Source: Tillus elongatus
Taxonomy: Eukaryota > Arthropoda > Insecta > Coleoptera > Cleridae
Length of the DNA: 64,000 nucleotides
Direction: 5' to 3'
Assembly: GCA_964006375.1 (NCBI GenBank)
Contig: OZ023262.1
Coordinates: forward strand, 199,850,778 to 199,914,777
Numbering within the stretch: the stretch's first letter is position 1; each line of letters opens with the position of its first letter. The notes beneath the pieces were generated by a model. It was not told the origin of the DNA. It was given only the letters and a program-made list of their open reading frames with translations, and did not search any database. Made by a program: the position numbers and the translations under genes. Of the stretch, positions 29,367-43,023 are shown piece by piece.

Positions 29367-29677
29367 AAAAAAATTTCATAGAAATGATCTGGCACAAAAT
29401 ATTTTATTATAACTTTTTTTTCTTGTAAGATAGAAATCTAAATCTAAATTTTGGCGTATAGTTTACTCTTTATATCGTAAACCTACATACCAAATTTGGT
29501 TATCATAGCTTTTTTATTTTTTGAGATAAATTTTTTTTTCGAACGAAAACCCAAAATTTTCCCGGAAAACCTCGTCCGATTTTCCTGACCAATGAACTTA
29601 TCCAAGCCATTTACAAAGGGAAGGTACATGCCAAATGCTATCAAAATCGGCCTATTATTTTTTGAGTTATATGTATG

Positions 29678-29764
<87 letters not shown>

Positions 29765-29772
<8 letters not shown>

Positions 29773-30167
29773 GGCTGTTTCAAAAAACATGCACCATCGC
29801 TCGTGGGGAAATTCCTTACTAAAAAATAAGAAAAAAAGTTCATGTGCACATGGGCCCGGAAACGCATAGTTTTCAATATACAGGGAGTTGAATTTTTTTT
29901 TTTTTTTAATTTTTTATAAATAATTTCAAAACCACTGGATTGATTTTAATGAAACTTGGAACTTGAAAGTGTATTATGAAAGTGCATATTTTCAAGTGAA
30001 AATCTACTTACAACTGCGTCAGTGGCGTGCGTACGGGGTAACTGTAAAAATTCATTTGGGGAAAAAATATGTGCGCCACTGTCTTTTTCCAATTTTGATA
30101 CATCAGTTATGAAGCTTATTACATAAGACACAAAATCTGCCTCTTGGTATTTTTTCGTTCAGCGTAT
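29765..30167 (+). repeat. Left terminal inverted repeat of the Tc1/mariner-type transposon
   Basis: About 403 bp from CAGGCTGTTTC to TTCGTTCAGCGTAT, including CCGGAAACGCATAGTTTTCA and GGCGTGCGTACGGGGTAACT. It pairs with 31754-32150. Such long inverted repeats are unusual for simple mariners, which mostly have about 30 bp. Confidence 0.9.
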
Positions 30168-30419
30168 CCCTTAGGAGATATGATTAATTTTATAAAAAGA
30201 GGCAAAGTACCGATTCGTTGGAGTAATGAAAACAGTAATCGTAAAGTGCCATGAAACTATAATTTTTGACAGTTCTCTAAATTCTACAATTTTGAAGTGC
30301 TTTGTAGGCGTCAAAAGAGTTTTCGTGCTATTCTTTAAATTTTGATACGGTGCAGTATTTTCGTTTTTAGTTATTTGTTGATACTGAGCTGCTCATTAAT
30401 ATTATTTCCTCCTCTCAAG

Positions 30420-31499
30420 ATGGTTTTCATTAAGTACACTTCAGCGGATTTGACTGATATGTTGTTAATTTATGGACAAACAAATCAAAATGCTAGACAA
30501 GCTGTGCGAGTTTATCAGGAAACTTATCCGCAAAGAAGAATTCCTGACAAAAATATTTTCCCACGTATTGTAAGACATTTGAGAGAAACTGGTTCTTTAA
30601 AGCGTTTAAAAGCTGACTCTGGACGCAGAAGATACCGCCGAACTGTACGAGTTGAAGAGGCAATATTAAATAGAGTTGAACGTGATCCTAACACAAGTAC
30701 GAGAATTATTGCCACCGAAGTGGGTAATATTTCGGCATCATCAGTTCACAGAACTCTGAAGGATCAAAGTTTATATCCCTATCATTTTACACGTGTCCAG
30801 GAACTTCTATCTAGAGACTTTCAACCAAGGGTAATGTTTTGTCAGTGGTTCTTAAACAAACTTAGGCACGACCAACATTTTTCTAAACGTGTACTATTTA
30901 CTGATGAGGCGTCATTTACGCGAAAAGGTATCGTAAATTTTCACAATTTACATACATGGGCCGATGAAAACCCACACTCTCTAAGAGTTGCAAATTCGCA
31001 GTATCAATTTTCCATCAATATTTGGGCTGCTATTATTGAAAATCACATAATTGGTCCTGTTGTTCTACCGAATCGTCTTGACCATGAATCATATTTAAAC
31101 TTTTTACAAAATGATTTGCCGTTGTTACTACCGCTTTTTATGAGAAATGGTACAATGTGGTTCCAGCATGATGGTGCGCCCGCACATTTTGCAGCAGTTG
31201 TAAGAACATATTTAGCCAACACATACGGTCACCGATGGATTGGTCGTGGAGGTCCGGTGTCATGGCCACCTCGATCTCCGGACCTGCACCCTCTCAATTT
31301 TTATTTGTGGGGTCATTTAAAAGAAATAGTGTATAAAACACACGTAAATACACGAGAAGAATTGTTGGGAAGAATAGAATATGCATTTGACAGCATTAGA
31401 GAAGATCAAAATATTTGCAGAAGAGTAAGAAGATCTTTGCGCAGAAGGTTAAATAATTGTAACGACGCTAATGGTGGTCACTTTCAACATTTTCTTTAG
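30420..31499 (+). CDS. Tc1/mariner-type transposase (DD41D-like, third Asp replaced by Asn)
   Basis: A 359-residue open frame with no stop. I choose the ATG at 30420 (AAGATGG, good Kozak context) over the in-frame ATG at 30342, which would add a hydrophobic 26-residue leader not usual in this family. Residues 1-120 form a helix-turn-helix pair (VRHLRETGSLKRLK; SASSVHRTLKDQSLYPYHF). The RNase-H-like catalytic domain shows LFTDEASF (Asp162), QHDGAPAHF (Asp251) and WPPRSPDLHPLNFYLWGHLK. In relatives the last motif reads P-L-D-F-F-L-W-G; here the aligned residue is Asn293 (codon AAT). Spacing from Asp251 is 41 residues, as in DD41D families such as rosa/Visitor. A Asp-to-Asn change at this site would be expected to abolish metal binding and cleavage, so the protein may bind ends but not cut. 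Otherwise it appears intact. Confidence 0.9.
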   Translation: MVFIKYTSADLTDMLLIYGQTNQNARQAVRVYQETYPQRRIPDKNIFPRIVRHLRETGSLKRLKADSGRRRYRRTVRVEEAILNRVERDPNTSTRIIATEVGNISASSVHRTLKDQSLYPYHFTRVQELLSRDFQPRVMFCQWFLNKLRHDQHFSKRVLFTDEASFTRKGIVNFHNLHTWADENPHSLRVANSQYQFSINIWAAIIENHIIGPVVLPNRLDHESYLNFLQNDLPLLLPLFMRNGTMWFQHDGAPAHFAAVVRTYLANTYGHRWIGRGGPVSWPPRSPDLHPLNFYLWGHLKEIVYKTHVNTREELLGRIEYAFDSIREDQNICRRVRRSLRRRLNNCNDANGGHFQHFL

Positions 31500-31753
31500 C
31501 TTTGTTATTAAAGTCGATTGAGTAATGTACAAAAAACAAGAGTTTGGAAAAATCATGGTGTCTTTACGATTACTTTTTTCATTTTTTATTTTTATTTTTT
31601 ATTGATCATTTTTTATCAATGTTTGTAATATTCATTTCAATGTTTATCACCAATAAGTTTTACGTAGGTTAGTTATTTGCACGTTTATTGCTGTAATGTT
31701 TACTGTATGTTTTGTTTTTCATATTCTTATGGTTGCAGTAAACATATATTATT

Positions 31754-32147
31754 ATACGCTGAACGAAAAAATACCAAGAGGTAGCTTTTGTGGCTTATGT
31801 AATAAGCTTCATAACTGAAGTATCAAAATTGGGAAAAGACAGTGGCGCACATATTTTTCCCCAAATGAATTTTTACAGTTGCCCTGTACGCACGCCACTG
31901 ACGCAGTTGTAAGCAGATTCTCACTTGAAAATATGCACTTTCATAATACACTTTCAAGTTCCAAGTTTCATTAAAATCAATCCAGTGGTTTTGAAATTAT
32001 TTATAAAAAATTAAAAAATATATTTAAATTCAACTCCCTGTATATTGGAAACTATGCATTTCCGGGCCCATGTGCACAGTAACTTTTTTTCTTATTTTTC
32101 AGTAAGGAATTGCCCCACGAGCGATGGTGCATGTTTTTTGAAACAGC

Positions 32148-32150
<3 letters not shown>
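31754..32150 (-). repeat. Right terminal inverted repeat of the Tc1/mariner-type transposon
   Basis: About 397 bp, the inverted partner of 29765-30167. Differences include a shortened T-run and scattered substitutions. The transposase poly(A) signals, if any, would lie just before it (AATAAG near 31650 is weak). Confidence 0.9.
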
Positions 32151-32221
<71 letters not shown>

Positions 32222-32227
<6 letters not shown>

Positions 32228-32502
32228 GTGTTTCGGGGGTGCGTATTGTAAGGGTGATTTTAAATATTGTATTTTTGTGTATAGTGTATTGTGTTTTATT
32301 GTAATTTTGAAATTGATTATTGTAATACTGAAATAAATGTGTTATTAAAGTTTTTGTTGGTTTTATTATTTTTACTGTATTTTTATTTAAATATAGGTGT
32401 TGATATTTGCGTTATTTGTTTTATTATGTTTTTGTTGGGCGCCTTTTGTTTTTTTTATATTATTATACTGAATTAAATTATGAGTTTATTAAGAAATATA
32501 TA

Positions 32503-32579
<77 letters not shown>

Positions 32580-32783
32580 ATCAAATTAAATATATACCTG
32601 GTTTTTTGATCTACTTACTATGCCACAGCTATTTTGTTGATACTCTTCTTACCTACAGGGAATGTTTAATAGTTGGGTCCACCAATGTCGAAAATTCTTA
32701 CTCTTGGTGCATATATATTATATTTGCTGAACTTTTTATATACTGCTAGAGGATTAATTGGTCAATGGACAGATATGTGTGAC

Positions 32784-32880
<97 letters not shown>

Positions 32881-33116
32881 CTTAATAAACTCATAATTTA
32901 ATTCAGTATAATAATATATATATATAAAAAAAGGCGCCCAACAAAAACATAATAAAACAAATAACACAAATCTCAACACCTATATTTAAATAAAAATACA
33001 GTAAAAATAATAAAACCAACAAAAACTTTAATAACACATTTATTTCAATATTACAATAATCAATTTCAAAATTACAATATATAAAATCACCCTTACACTA
33101 CGCACCCCCGAAACAC

Positions 33117-33122
<6 letters not shown>
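32222..33122. mobile_element. Fold-back element in (TA)n
   Basis: Two long inverted arms, 32224-32510 and 32877-33120. Both outer ends start ATTGTGTTTCGGGGGTGCGT next to (TA)n. The arms are nearly identical over about 250 bp apart from one roughly 30-bp insertion in the left arm (near 32270-32300) and a few substitutions. Between them lie two (TA)n tracts (about 32500-32573 and 32786-32876) around a 200-bp unique loop. No coding capacity beyond spurious frames. Boundaries at TA suggest a TA-target MITE or fold-back transposon. Confidence 0.75.
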
Positions 33123-33809
<687 letters not shown>

Positions 33810-33947
33810 TAAACATATAAAAATTGAAACTGACCCCGGATATGGGTTCTAGGGGTGCTAGTTAGCGCTCATTTGCAAAAATTTTTTCATAATTCAAAAG
33901 TCGGGATCTCCCCATTAGTGAATTTTTTCTACTAAAATTCACTAAAA

Positions 33948-33988
33948 CCTGACGATCATTTCACTAACCAAGTTAGCGTCATCAGAGG
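33948..33988 (-). ncRNA. Hammerhead-ribozyme-like motif (Penelope element)
   Basis: On the minus strand: CCT, CTGATGA, stem II GCTAAC-TTG-GTTAGT, GAAA, TGATC, GTC, AGG. The CUGANGA and GAAA core boxes, a GUC cleavage triplet and a CCU/AGG stem I are all present. Hammerhead motifs are known in Penelope-like element terminal repeats. One unpaired base between CTGATGA and stem II deviates from the textbook form. The HINE-like insertion ends two bases further on. Confidence 0.55.
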
Positions 33989-34240
33989 ATAAATAACTCT
34001 AAATATCTCATATCCACAACTCTATTTATATTCTTCTGCAGGAAGCCGGAAACCTCGCTAAATCGTTATTGACTGACTACCTGCAGAAGAATATAAATAG
34101 AGCTGTGGATATAAGCTATTTACAATTATGCATCCTCTGATGACGCTTACTTGGTTAGTGAAACGATATTCAGGTTTTTTGTGTGTGTTGTGGTGATTTG
34201 GGTTCTCCAAGTGCGCTTATTAGATTCTTTGGAGAGTTTA
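33953..34240 (+). mobile_element. Penelope-like element terminal-repeat remnant, palindromic
   Basis: Two inverted arms face each other, 33950-34050 and 34080-34180 (each containing CTGCAGAAGAATATAAATAG in one orientation), with a hammerhead-like motif in each. GTTGTGGTGATTTGGGTTCT then CCAAGTGCGCTTATTAG is the element end, whose inverted copy lies at 29300-29360. This piece continues the Penelope remnant at 28250-29366 on the other side of the HINE-like insertion. Confidence 0.65.
34134..34174 (+). ncRNA. Hammerhead-ribozyme-like motif, damaged
   Basis: Plus strand: CCT, CTGATGA, CGCTTACTTGGTTAGT, GAAAC, then GATATTCAGG. The core boxes are present, but the cleavage triplet is ATT instead of GTC and stem II has one mismatch. 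It is the inverted partner of 33948-33988. Confidence 0.4.
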
Positions 34241-34393
34241 AAAACCAGCAAAGTGAATCCGCAAAATTTGATGAATTCAGGCATGGGTCCGGTCAATTCA
34301 GCACTTTTTGAAATGGCACGAAATAATCCATGGCTGCTTTTAACAACGACACAACAGGTTAGGCGTATCCACTGACACAACAATTGTCCTCGA

Positions 34394-34552
34394 ATTACGT
34401 CACCCGGTGATACGTCATCCGGCGTTCCATTATCCGCTACCGGAGCATCAGATATTGCATCATACGGTGTTGGATCATCCGTTGTTTCGTCATCCCGTAT
34501 TGCATCATGCGTTATTGCATCATCATCCGGTATTGCATAATCGGTATTACAT
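34394..34552. repeat. 15-bp minisatellite
   Basis: About ten degenerate units of 15 bp near GCATCATCCGGTATT. Neighbouring sequence shows no gene. Confidence 0.8.
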
Positions 34553-35997
34553 CATTTTTAGTGTATAGTTTAGGTATATAAATCGGATAATTTTCTCCAT
34601 TCTTTATTTTAGCGACAGCTACTGATAAATACCGCTTAGTTGCCGACATACGCTAGCGCATAACTATCTATTATTATTTTTGTGTTTTTTTGGGTGATTC
34701 TGGTTTTTGTTTTGTTTTGGTTAAAATAACCGTCTGAGCATTTATTGACATACAACTTCAAATTAATGTAGCTTCCAAACGGAAAAGAATCGGACACATG
34801 TTGATATAACAAAAATTGTTGAGAATTAACTCATATATAATCTGTCAAAGTTTATCGTAGAGCTTGTGGATTACTATGTATGAGCACTATTGTTAAAAAA
34901 CTAAAACAAGACATCTTCAAAGCAATCAAAAGATAAATAGAGCACTAAACGAAACCCGGTTAGGCTTCAATGACATTTATCCAGAGGTTCCAATTGGTTA
35001 TCAGCGCTCAGTAACATTGAATCTGCCCTAGAACTTTAATCCGCAAATGCAATTTAAAAGTAACAAGGGTGGATATCATATGTTGCTAAAAGAGCAGAAT
35101 ATCTTAAATGATAAAACGTAAATTTTTACTCCTGTATAGTATTAGCATTAACTTCGATAAAACCTTGTTGCTAATGCTTAATATTTTAGCAGTATATTTA
35201 ATTCCCCTAGAATAAACCAGTGAAGCCCAACGTTCTTCGTCATACAGTTTCTCCGTGTGAGGGCTCAATTAGTTGTAGACAAAACGAAATAAGCAAAATG
35301 ACAAATGATGTTTACAAAGCATCAATTGAGCATCAAAGCCCAATTTACTGGGGCCATTAATTTTCCACGCTGTGCGGTTTTTGGTAGCGCTAGTGTCAAA
35401 TTTTAATTGATAACTAATAATGATATCCAGCTAATTGATTGCGGATATTCCGAGAACGAATAAAGACGTAAAACGGACAACAAAAAGATGATGGACTATT
35501 CTTCGGCTGACAGGAAAGTGACGTTGAAATTTCTAGAATAATTAATCAAATATTTGCCAGTAGCTGGATTATATGTATATTCCTTAATTTAAAATGTTAC
35601 CTGAACGTCGAGGCATGTTTTGTGTAAATATATAATATTTATCCATATTACAAAACAGCCGTGTTCTTCTATTACAAAATGTTGTAAATAACTAATATGC
35701 ACAAATTGTTATAAAAGTGTTGTTGCGATAATAAAACATTAGTTTTTTATTCTGATAAATCGCTATCGGTAAGTATGTAGGAATTTAACATTCAACTGCA
35801 TTTCTCTTGCACAAGTTTGTAAATTTTACGCTAAGGAACAGGTTGTCCAAAAGTAATGGTACGCAGTTAAACAGTAGATTCTCGGCATCCAAATATTCGG
35901 ATTTAGTCAAACTTACCTCAGTCCAAAGACACAGACATAAAAAAATATAGGTTATTAAAGTGAGAAATGGAATTTCAATTTTCCTTGACATCTTAAA
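34553..35997. other. Non-coding stretch, no recognised feature
   Basis: AT-rich with short patches of higher complexity. No protein family, tRNA or repeat end was recognised. Plausible unique intron or an old, unidentifiable transposon. Confidence 0.35.
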
Positions 35998-36530
35998 AAT
36001 CTGGACGCTACAAGTACGTTACCTCAGTGATATTGCATAAAAATACTTTTAACAGCAAACATCTCTTTTTAAAAAGATAGGCACAAATTTGGTTACCAGT
36101 ATAACTTATAAAGTAGAAACAATGTACCATATTTCATCAAGATAACTTTATTGTTTGAGGAAGTAGAAAATTGTTCGGAAAATAAACATAAAATATTCCC
36201 GGAAAAAATGGTCCCATTTTCCTCGCCAACGGAACTCTTCAAGCTATTTATCCACTTGCCAAGATATAAGTTATTCACAAAAATCTTTCTGGCGAAACTT
36301 CCAAAAAAAAAATTTGGATGAAATTATTTTTCACGAAATACGTAAAATATTTTTTTACAATAACTTATTATTTATTATTACTTAACACAAAAATCTTACG
36401 AAAAAATGATTTCTACAGCAACACAAACAAATTTTGCGAAAAGTGACTAAATATTTTGTACATAACAATTTGCTAAAAGAATACACAAAATTCAAATTAT
36501 ATGCCTAACCTGTAATTAAAATTAAAAAAA
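35998..36530 (-). mobile_element. HINE-like repeat, decayed reverse copy
   Basis: CTGGACGCTACAAGTACGTT is a mutated right end in reverse. Body matches include GGTTACCAGTATAACTTATA, AACAATGTACCATATTTCAT and CCGGAAAAAATGGTCCCATT. No (TA)n core or left hairpin was found. It abuts the next copy at 36537. Confidence 0.6.
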
Positions 36531-36536
36531 AAGAAA

Positions 36537-37203
<667 letters not shown>

Positions 37204-37309
37204 CTACATTGTTTGCACGAAAACTCATTAAAACATTATTTTCGACGAATTTTGTTAACAAAATGCTCTATCAAACTTCGTTGAACACTTTTTCATACCA
37301 AAATTTGTT

Positions 37310-37328
37310 CAGTTTCAATTTCTATATG

Positions 37329-37395
<67 letters not shown>
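37310..37395 (+). repeat. HINE-like arm fragment plus (TA)n
   Basis: CAGTTTCAATTTCTATATGC then TTATATA and (TA)n to 37395 matches the sequence that leads into the core of HINE-like copies. No other part is present. Confidence 0.5.
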
Positions 37396-37397
<2 letters not shown>

Positions 37398-37542
37398 TAT
37401 CACATATGCAGTCTTTATATAAATAAAACAATTCATTTCAACATTGGCTCTATCGGATAAAGGGCGCTGTTTATTGTACCATATAAGTATGACAAACACA
37501 CATACTTTTCTGTTAGTGTAGCTAGAAAAGTTTTCAGTAAAA

Positions 37543-39261
<1,719 letters not shown>

Positions 39262-39360
39262 GTGTTTTGTTTCTCTAGCGTCGGTGTATTTTCACGAATA
39301 TGACGAATCAAGGATGCCAGGGAGAAGTTTCACCTTATCATTCTAGACACTTTGCTGCAC
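39262..39360 (-). mobile_element. tRNA-derived SINE, small 3' fragment
   Basis: TTTCTCTAGCGTCGGTGTAT and ATGCCAGGGAGAAGTTTCAC match the 3' end of the SINE at 22357-22728 in reverse, with more divergence. Confidence 0.65.
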
Positions 39361-39965
39361 CATACTGTTACGGGAGCCAGCCATAGAGATTTTATCTCTG
39401 GTCACATGGCCAGTTCTTTTGATATGTTATGCAGTAAGAGGGGTGTAAATAAATTAGAGAATGTAAAATTTCTAAATAAAATATATTCACTCTTAATCAA
39501 TCCATATCCTAATCTTAATCTCTCAATATATTCCTATGGTTCTCAATTTGACTCGGGAATGCCCTGTTACACATTATGCTCTATTGCAACTGATATAATA
39601 ATTTTGCAAACTGTCAAACATTAACCAAATATCTAATATCTCGAGTCTAGAACTGTCTCTAGCGTAGAATGACTTATTATTTACTATTTCTAACGATAAC
39701 TTTTAACATAAATATGAGATCCTTACCAAAAGTGCACGTGCAGTCTTGTTTACACTATGATTCAAACAAATGCTTATGATGTCTGTGGTTATGATCAATT
39801 CTATAGACGTTAAGGTAAGTCACCTTTAAACATTGGAAACTATATAAGTTGGATAATATTTACTTTACTTAAGTAATTGTACAACTCGTCCGTCTTGTCA
39901 CAGGGTTGTTGTTTGCTGGCCTGCATGAAAATTACCAATTAAATAACTAGAGAGTACGGGTCGAT
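39361..39965. other. Non-coding stretch
   Basis: A 90-codon frame at 39352-39624 overlaps the SINE fragment and shows no family features. Nothing else recognised. Confidence 0.3.
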
Positions 39966-41262
<1,297 letters not shown>

Positions 41263-41399
41263 TAATAGGAGGAACTAAACTATGCCAATTTAAATCGCCA
41301 GTAGAAGACTGCCGGGGAGTCACTATCCATTAGCAGTGGTTTGTTATTAGCAGATAAAATGGTTAATAGACAATGTCTCAAATATTAAAAATAAAAGTT

Positions 41400-41673
41400 C
41401 GGGACGCAGCAAGTGCGGTAGTGAATTTTCATTAAATGCTTCAAATTCTAATAACTCAATTTTGTATAAACTTCGTAGGTTCAATTTTTGGTACGTAGTA
41501 AGGTCTTTCCCAGGGCAACATACCCATCAAATTTCATTAAAATAGTTTTTTTAATTTTCGAAGACAAAATTTTTTTTCGAAAAGAAACTCATAATTTTCC
41601 CGGAAAACCTTGTTCGCTTTTCCTGGCTAACGAACTCATCCAAATAGTTTCATTACTTTTTGAGTTATCGGTT

Positions 41674-41731
<58 letters not shown>

Positions 41732-41815
41732 TGAAACTGACTCCGGATATAGTCTCTAGAGGCCCTAGTTCGCGCTCATTTGAAAAAATTCTTGCAAAGT
41801 CGATCCCTCTCTACC
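41400..41815 (-). mobile_element. HINE-like repeat, short reverse copy
   Basis: GGGACGCAGCAAGTGCGGTA (slightly shortened right end) at 41401, body TCTTTCCCAGGGCAACATAC, then TTTTGAGTTATCGGTTGGAT and (TA)n at 41678-41728. The left arm in reverse follows (AAATTGAAACTGACTCCGGA, GCGCTCATTTGAAAAAATTC). It is most like the diverged forward copy at 18237-18978, sharing the CCAACC variant next to the TA tract. Confidence 0.75.
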
Positions 41816-41829
41816 CTAAACAGTAAAAA

Positions 41830-42035
41830 AGCTATGGTTTTTATAACTGCGAGTGATTTTAGTGTTAGGTGTTATTGTTTGTATGTATCTAGTGCTCTAG
41901 AGGATTTTTTAAAATGAAAATTCACTAAAATACTACTTTCCACAACCGTAAACAAACGATGGTTTTTATAAGTGCAAGTGATTTAGTGTTAGGTGTTATT
42001 GTCTGTATGTGTCCAGTGCTCCAGAGGAATACTTT
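41830..42035. repeat. Direct repeat pair
   Basis: CTATGGTTTTTATAACTGCG to GTGCTCTAGAGGA (41832-41906) recurs as CGATGGTTTTTATAAGTGCA to GTGCTCCAGAGGA (41957-42028). A HINE-like TGAAAATTCACTAAA scrap lies between them. Confidence 0.7.
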
Positions 42036-42608
42036 TTGTGTTAAATTTAAATATCTATATACATTGTGATTAAACCGTAACAATACATTGACGTAAACGA
42101 CTCTAGATGATCAGTCATTCGTATGGGGGCTCTGTGTATGCCGATATGTGACCAACAATCGTATTCTCTGGCAGCTTATCAAGCACGAGAAGCATCTAAC
42201 GTTAACACCAACGGGGTTGCTTGTGATATATTTTTAAAATATCCGTCTTAAAGTCTTGCTAAACCACTCTAGAAAATATATTGACTTACACCTAATCCTT
42301 AGAAGTTTCTTTAAACGTGAACTATACCGATAAGGAAAGAGAAGAAAAAATCTAAACAAAACAACCACAGTCTGGCTTCCAAAAAGGTCTACTGCCAAAC
42401 GGAAATCGACACTTTATGATATCAAAAGCAAAAGAAGATTGCCAGCTTTTGCAGTATGCCAATCATCAAATATAAATATTCCAGCGGAGTCTAACTCTTG
42501 GCCAGCTATGAATATAGGCTTGCTTTATAGATAACCGACTACGGTACCTAGCAACATAAGTAAATCTTCTTTCCATTGAGAGATGTCGTCGGTCAGCAAG
42601 TTTGTGGG
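42036..42608. other. Non-coding stretch left of the gypsy element
   Basis: No gene recognised. It contains the left target-site copy GTGGG at 42604-42608. Confidence 0.4.
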
Positions 42609-42973
42609 TATGGATGTTAATTGCACTTGTTGATATTAAATCCATACGTAAACATTTAATATAACTTTATTACTTCACTAACTGAATAAACTATATGATA
42701 CATTTAACTATAATACACTTTATGATATAATAACAATTACAACAGTACACGAGTACATAGCAGATAACTGAACGAGCGTGGAGGACGTGTGTTCACTGTA
42801 GCGGTTGGTAGAGAGCAGAGAGGGATAGGTATCGCCTGGTGTCTCTTATAGTTGCCGAAGTTCTTGACAGCTGGCTGTCGCATAACGTAACGTAACGTTT
42901 AACTGTCAAGAGTATTTATGCAGAAACATAGAGTAGTGTTGACGGAAACACTTAGGTCGGAACCACCGCCACA
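42609..42973 (-). repeat. 3' LTR of the gypsy element
   Basis: Shares ATGGATGTTAATTGCACTTG through GGAACCACCGCCACA with 47060-47415. It contains small insertions relative to the other LTR (for example TAGCGG near 42795). Confidence 0.95.
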
Positions 42974-42992
42974 TACTCCCCTGTCAGTGGCA
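42974..42992 (-). promoter_or_regulatory. Polypurine tract of the gypsy element
   Basis: Minus strand GACAGGGGAGTA directly precedes the 3' LTR (TGTGGCGG). It would prime plus-strand DNA synthesis. Confidence 0.7.
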
Positions 42993-43023
42993 ACGCTATT
43001 AGTATCTTCGTGGAAATCGAACT

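Larger units (their letters stand above)
29765..32150 (+). mobile_element. Full-length Tc1/mariner-type transposon with ~400-bp inverted repeats
   Basis: The inverted repeats span 29765-30167 and 31754-32150, very similar except small indels. Left end is CAGGCTGTTTCAAAAAACAT; the right end in reverse is AAAGGCTGTTTCAAAAAACA. Both ends abut TA inside a (TA)n tract, consistent with TA target duplication, although the exact TA copy cannot be assigned in a microsatellite. One open transposase gene lies between the repeats. This is the most complete DNA transposon in the window and may be young. Confidence 0.9.

Noticed and set aside
30342..30419. N-terminal hydrophobic leader for the transposase (upstream ATG)
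   Set aside because: A nuclear transposase is not expected to have a membrane-like leader, and the downstream ATG at 30420 has a better context and family-like start.
34147..34383. Overlapping frames on both strands of 74-78 codons
   Set aside because: They start in Penelope terminal-repeat sequence and show no protein family features.
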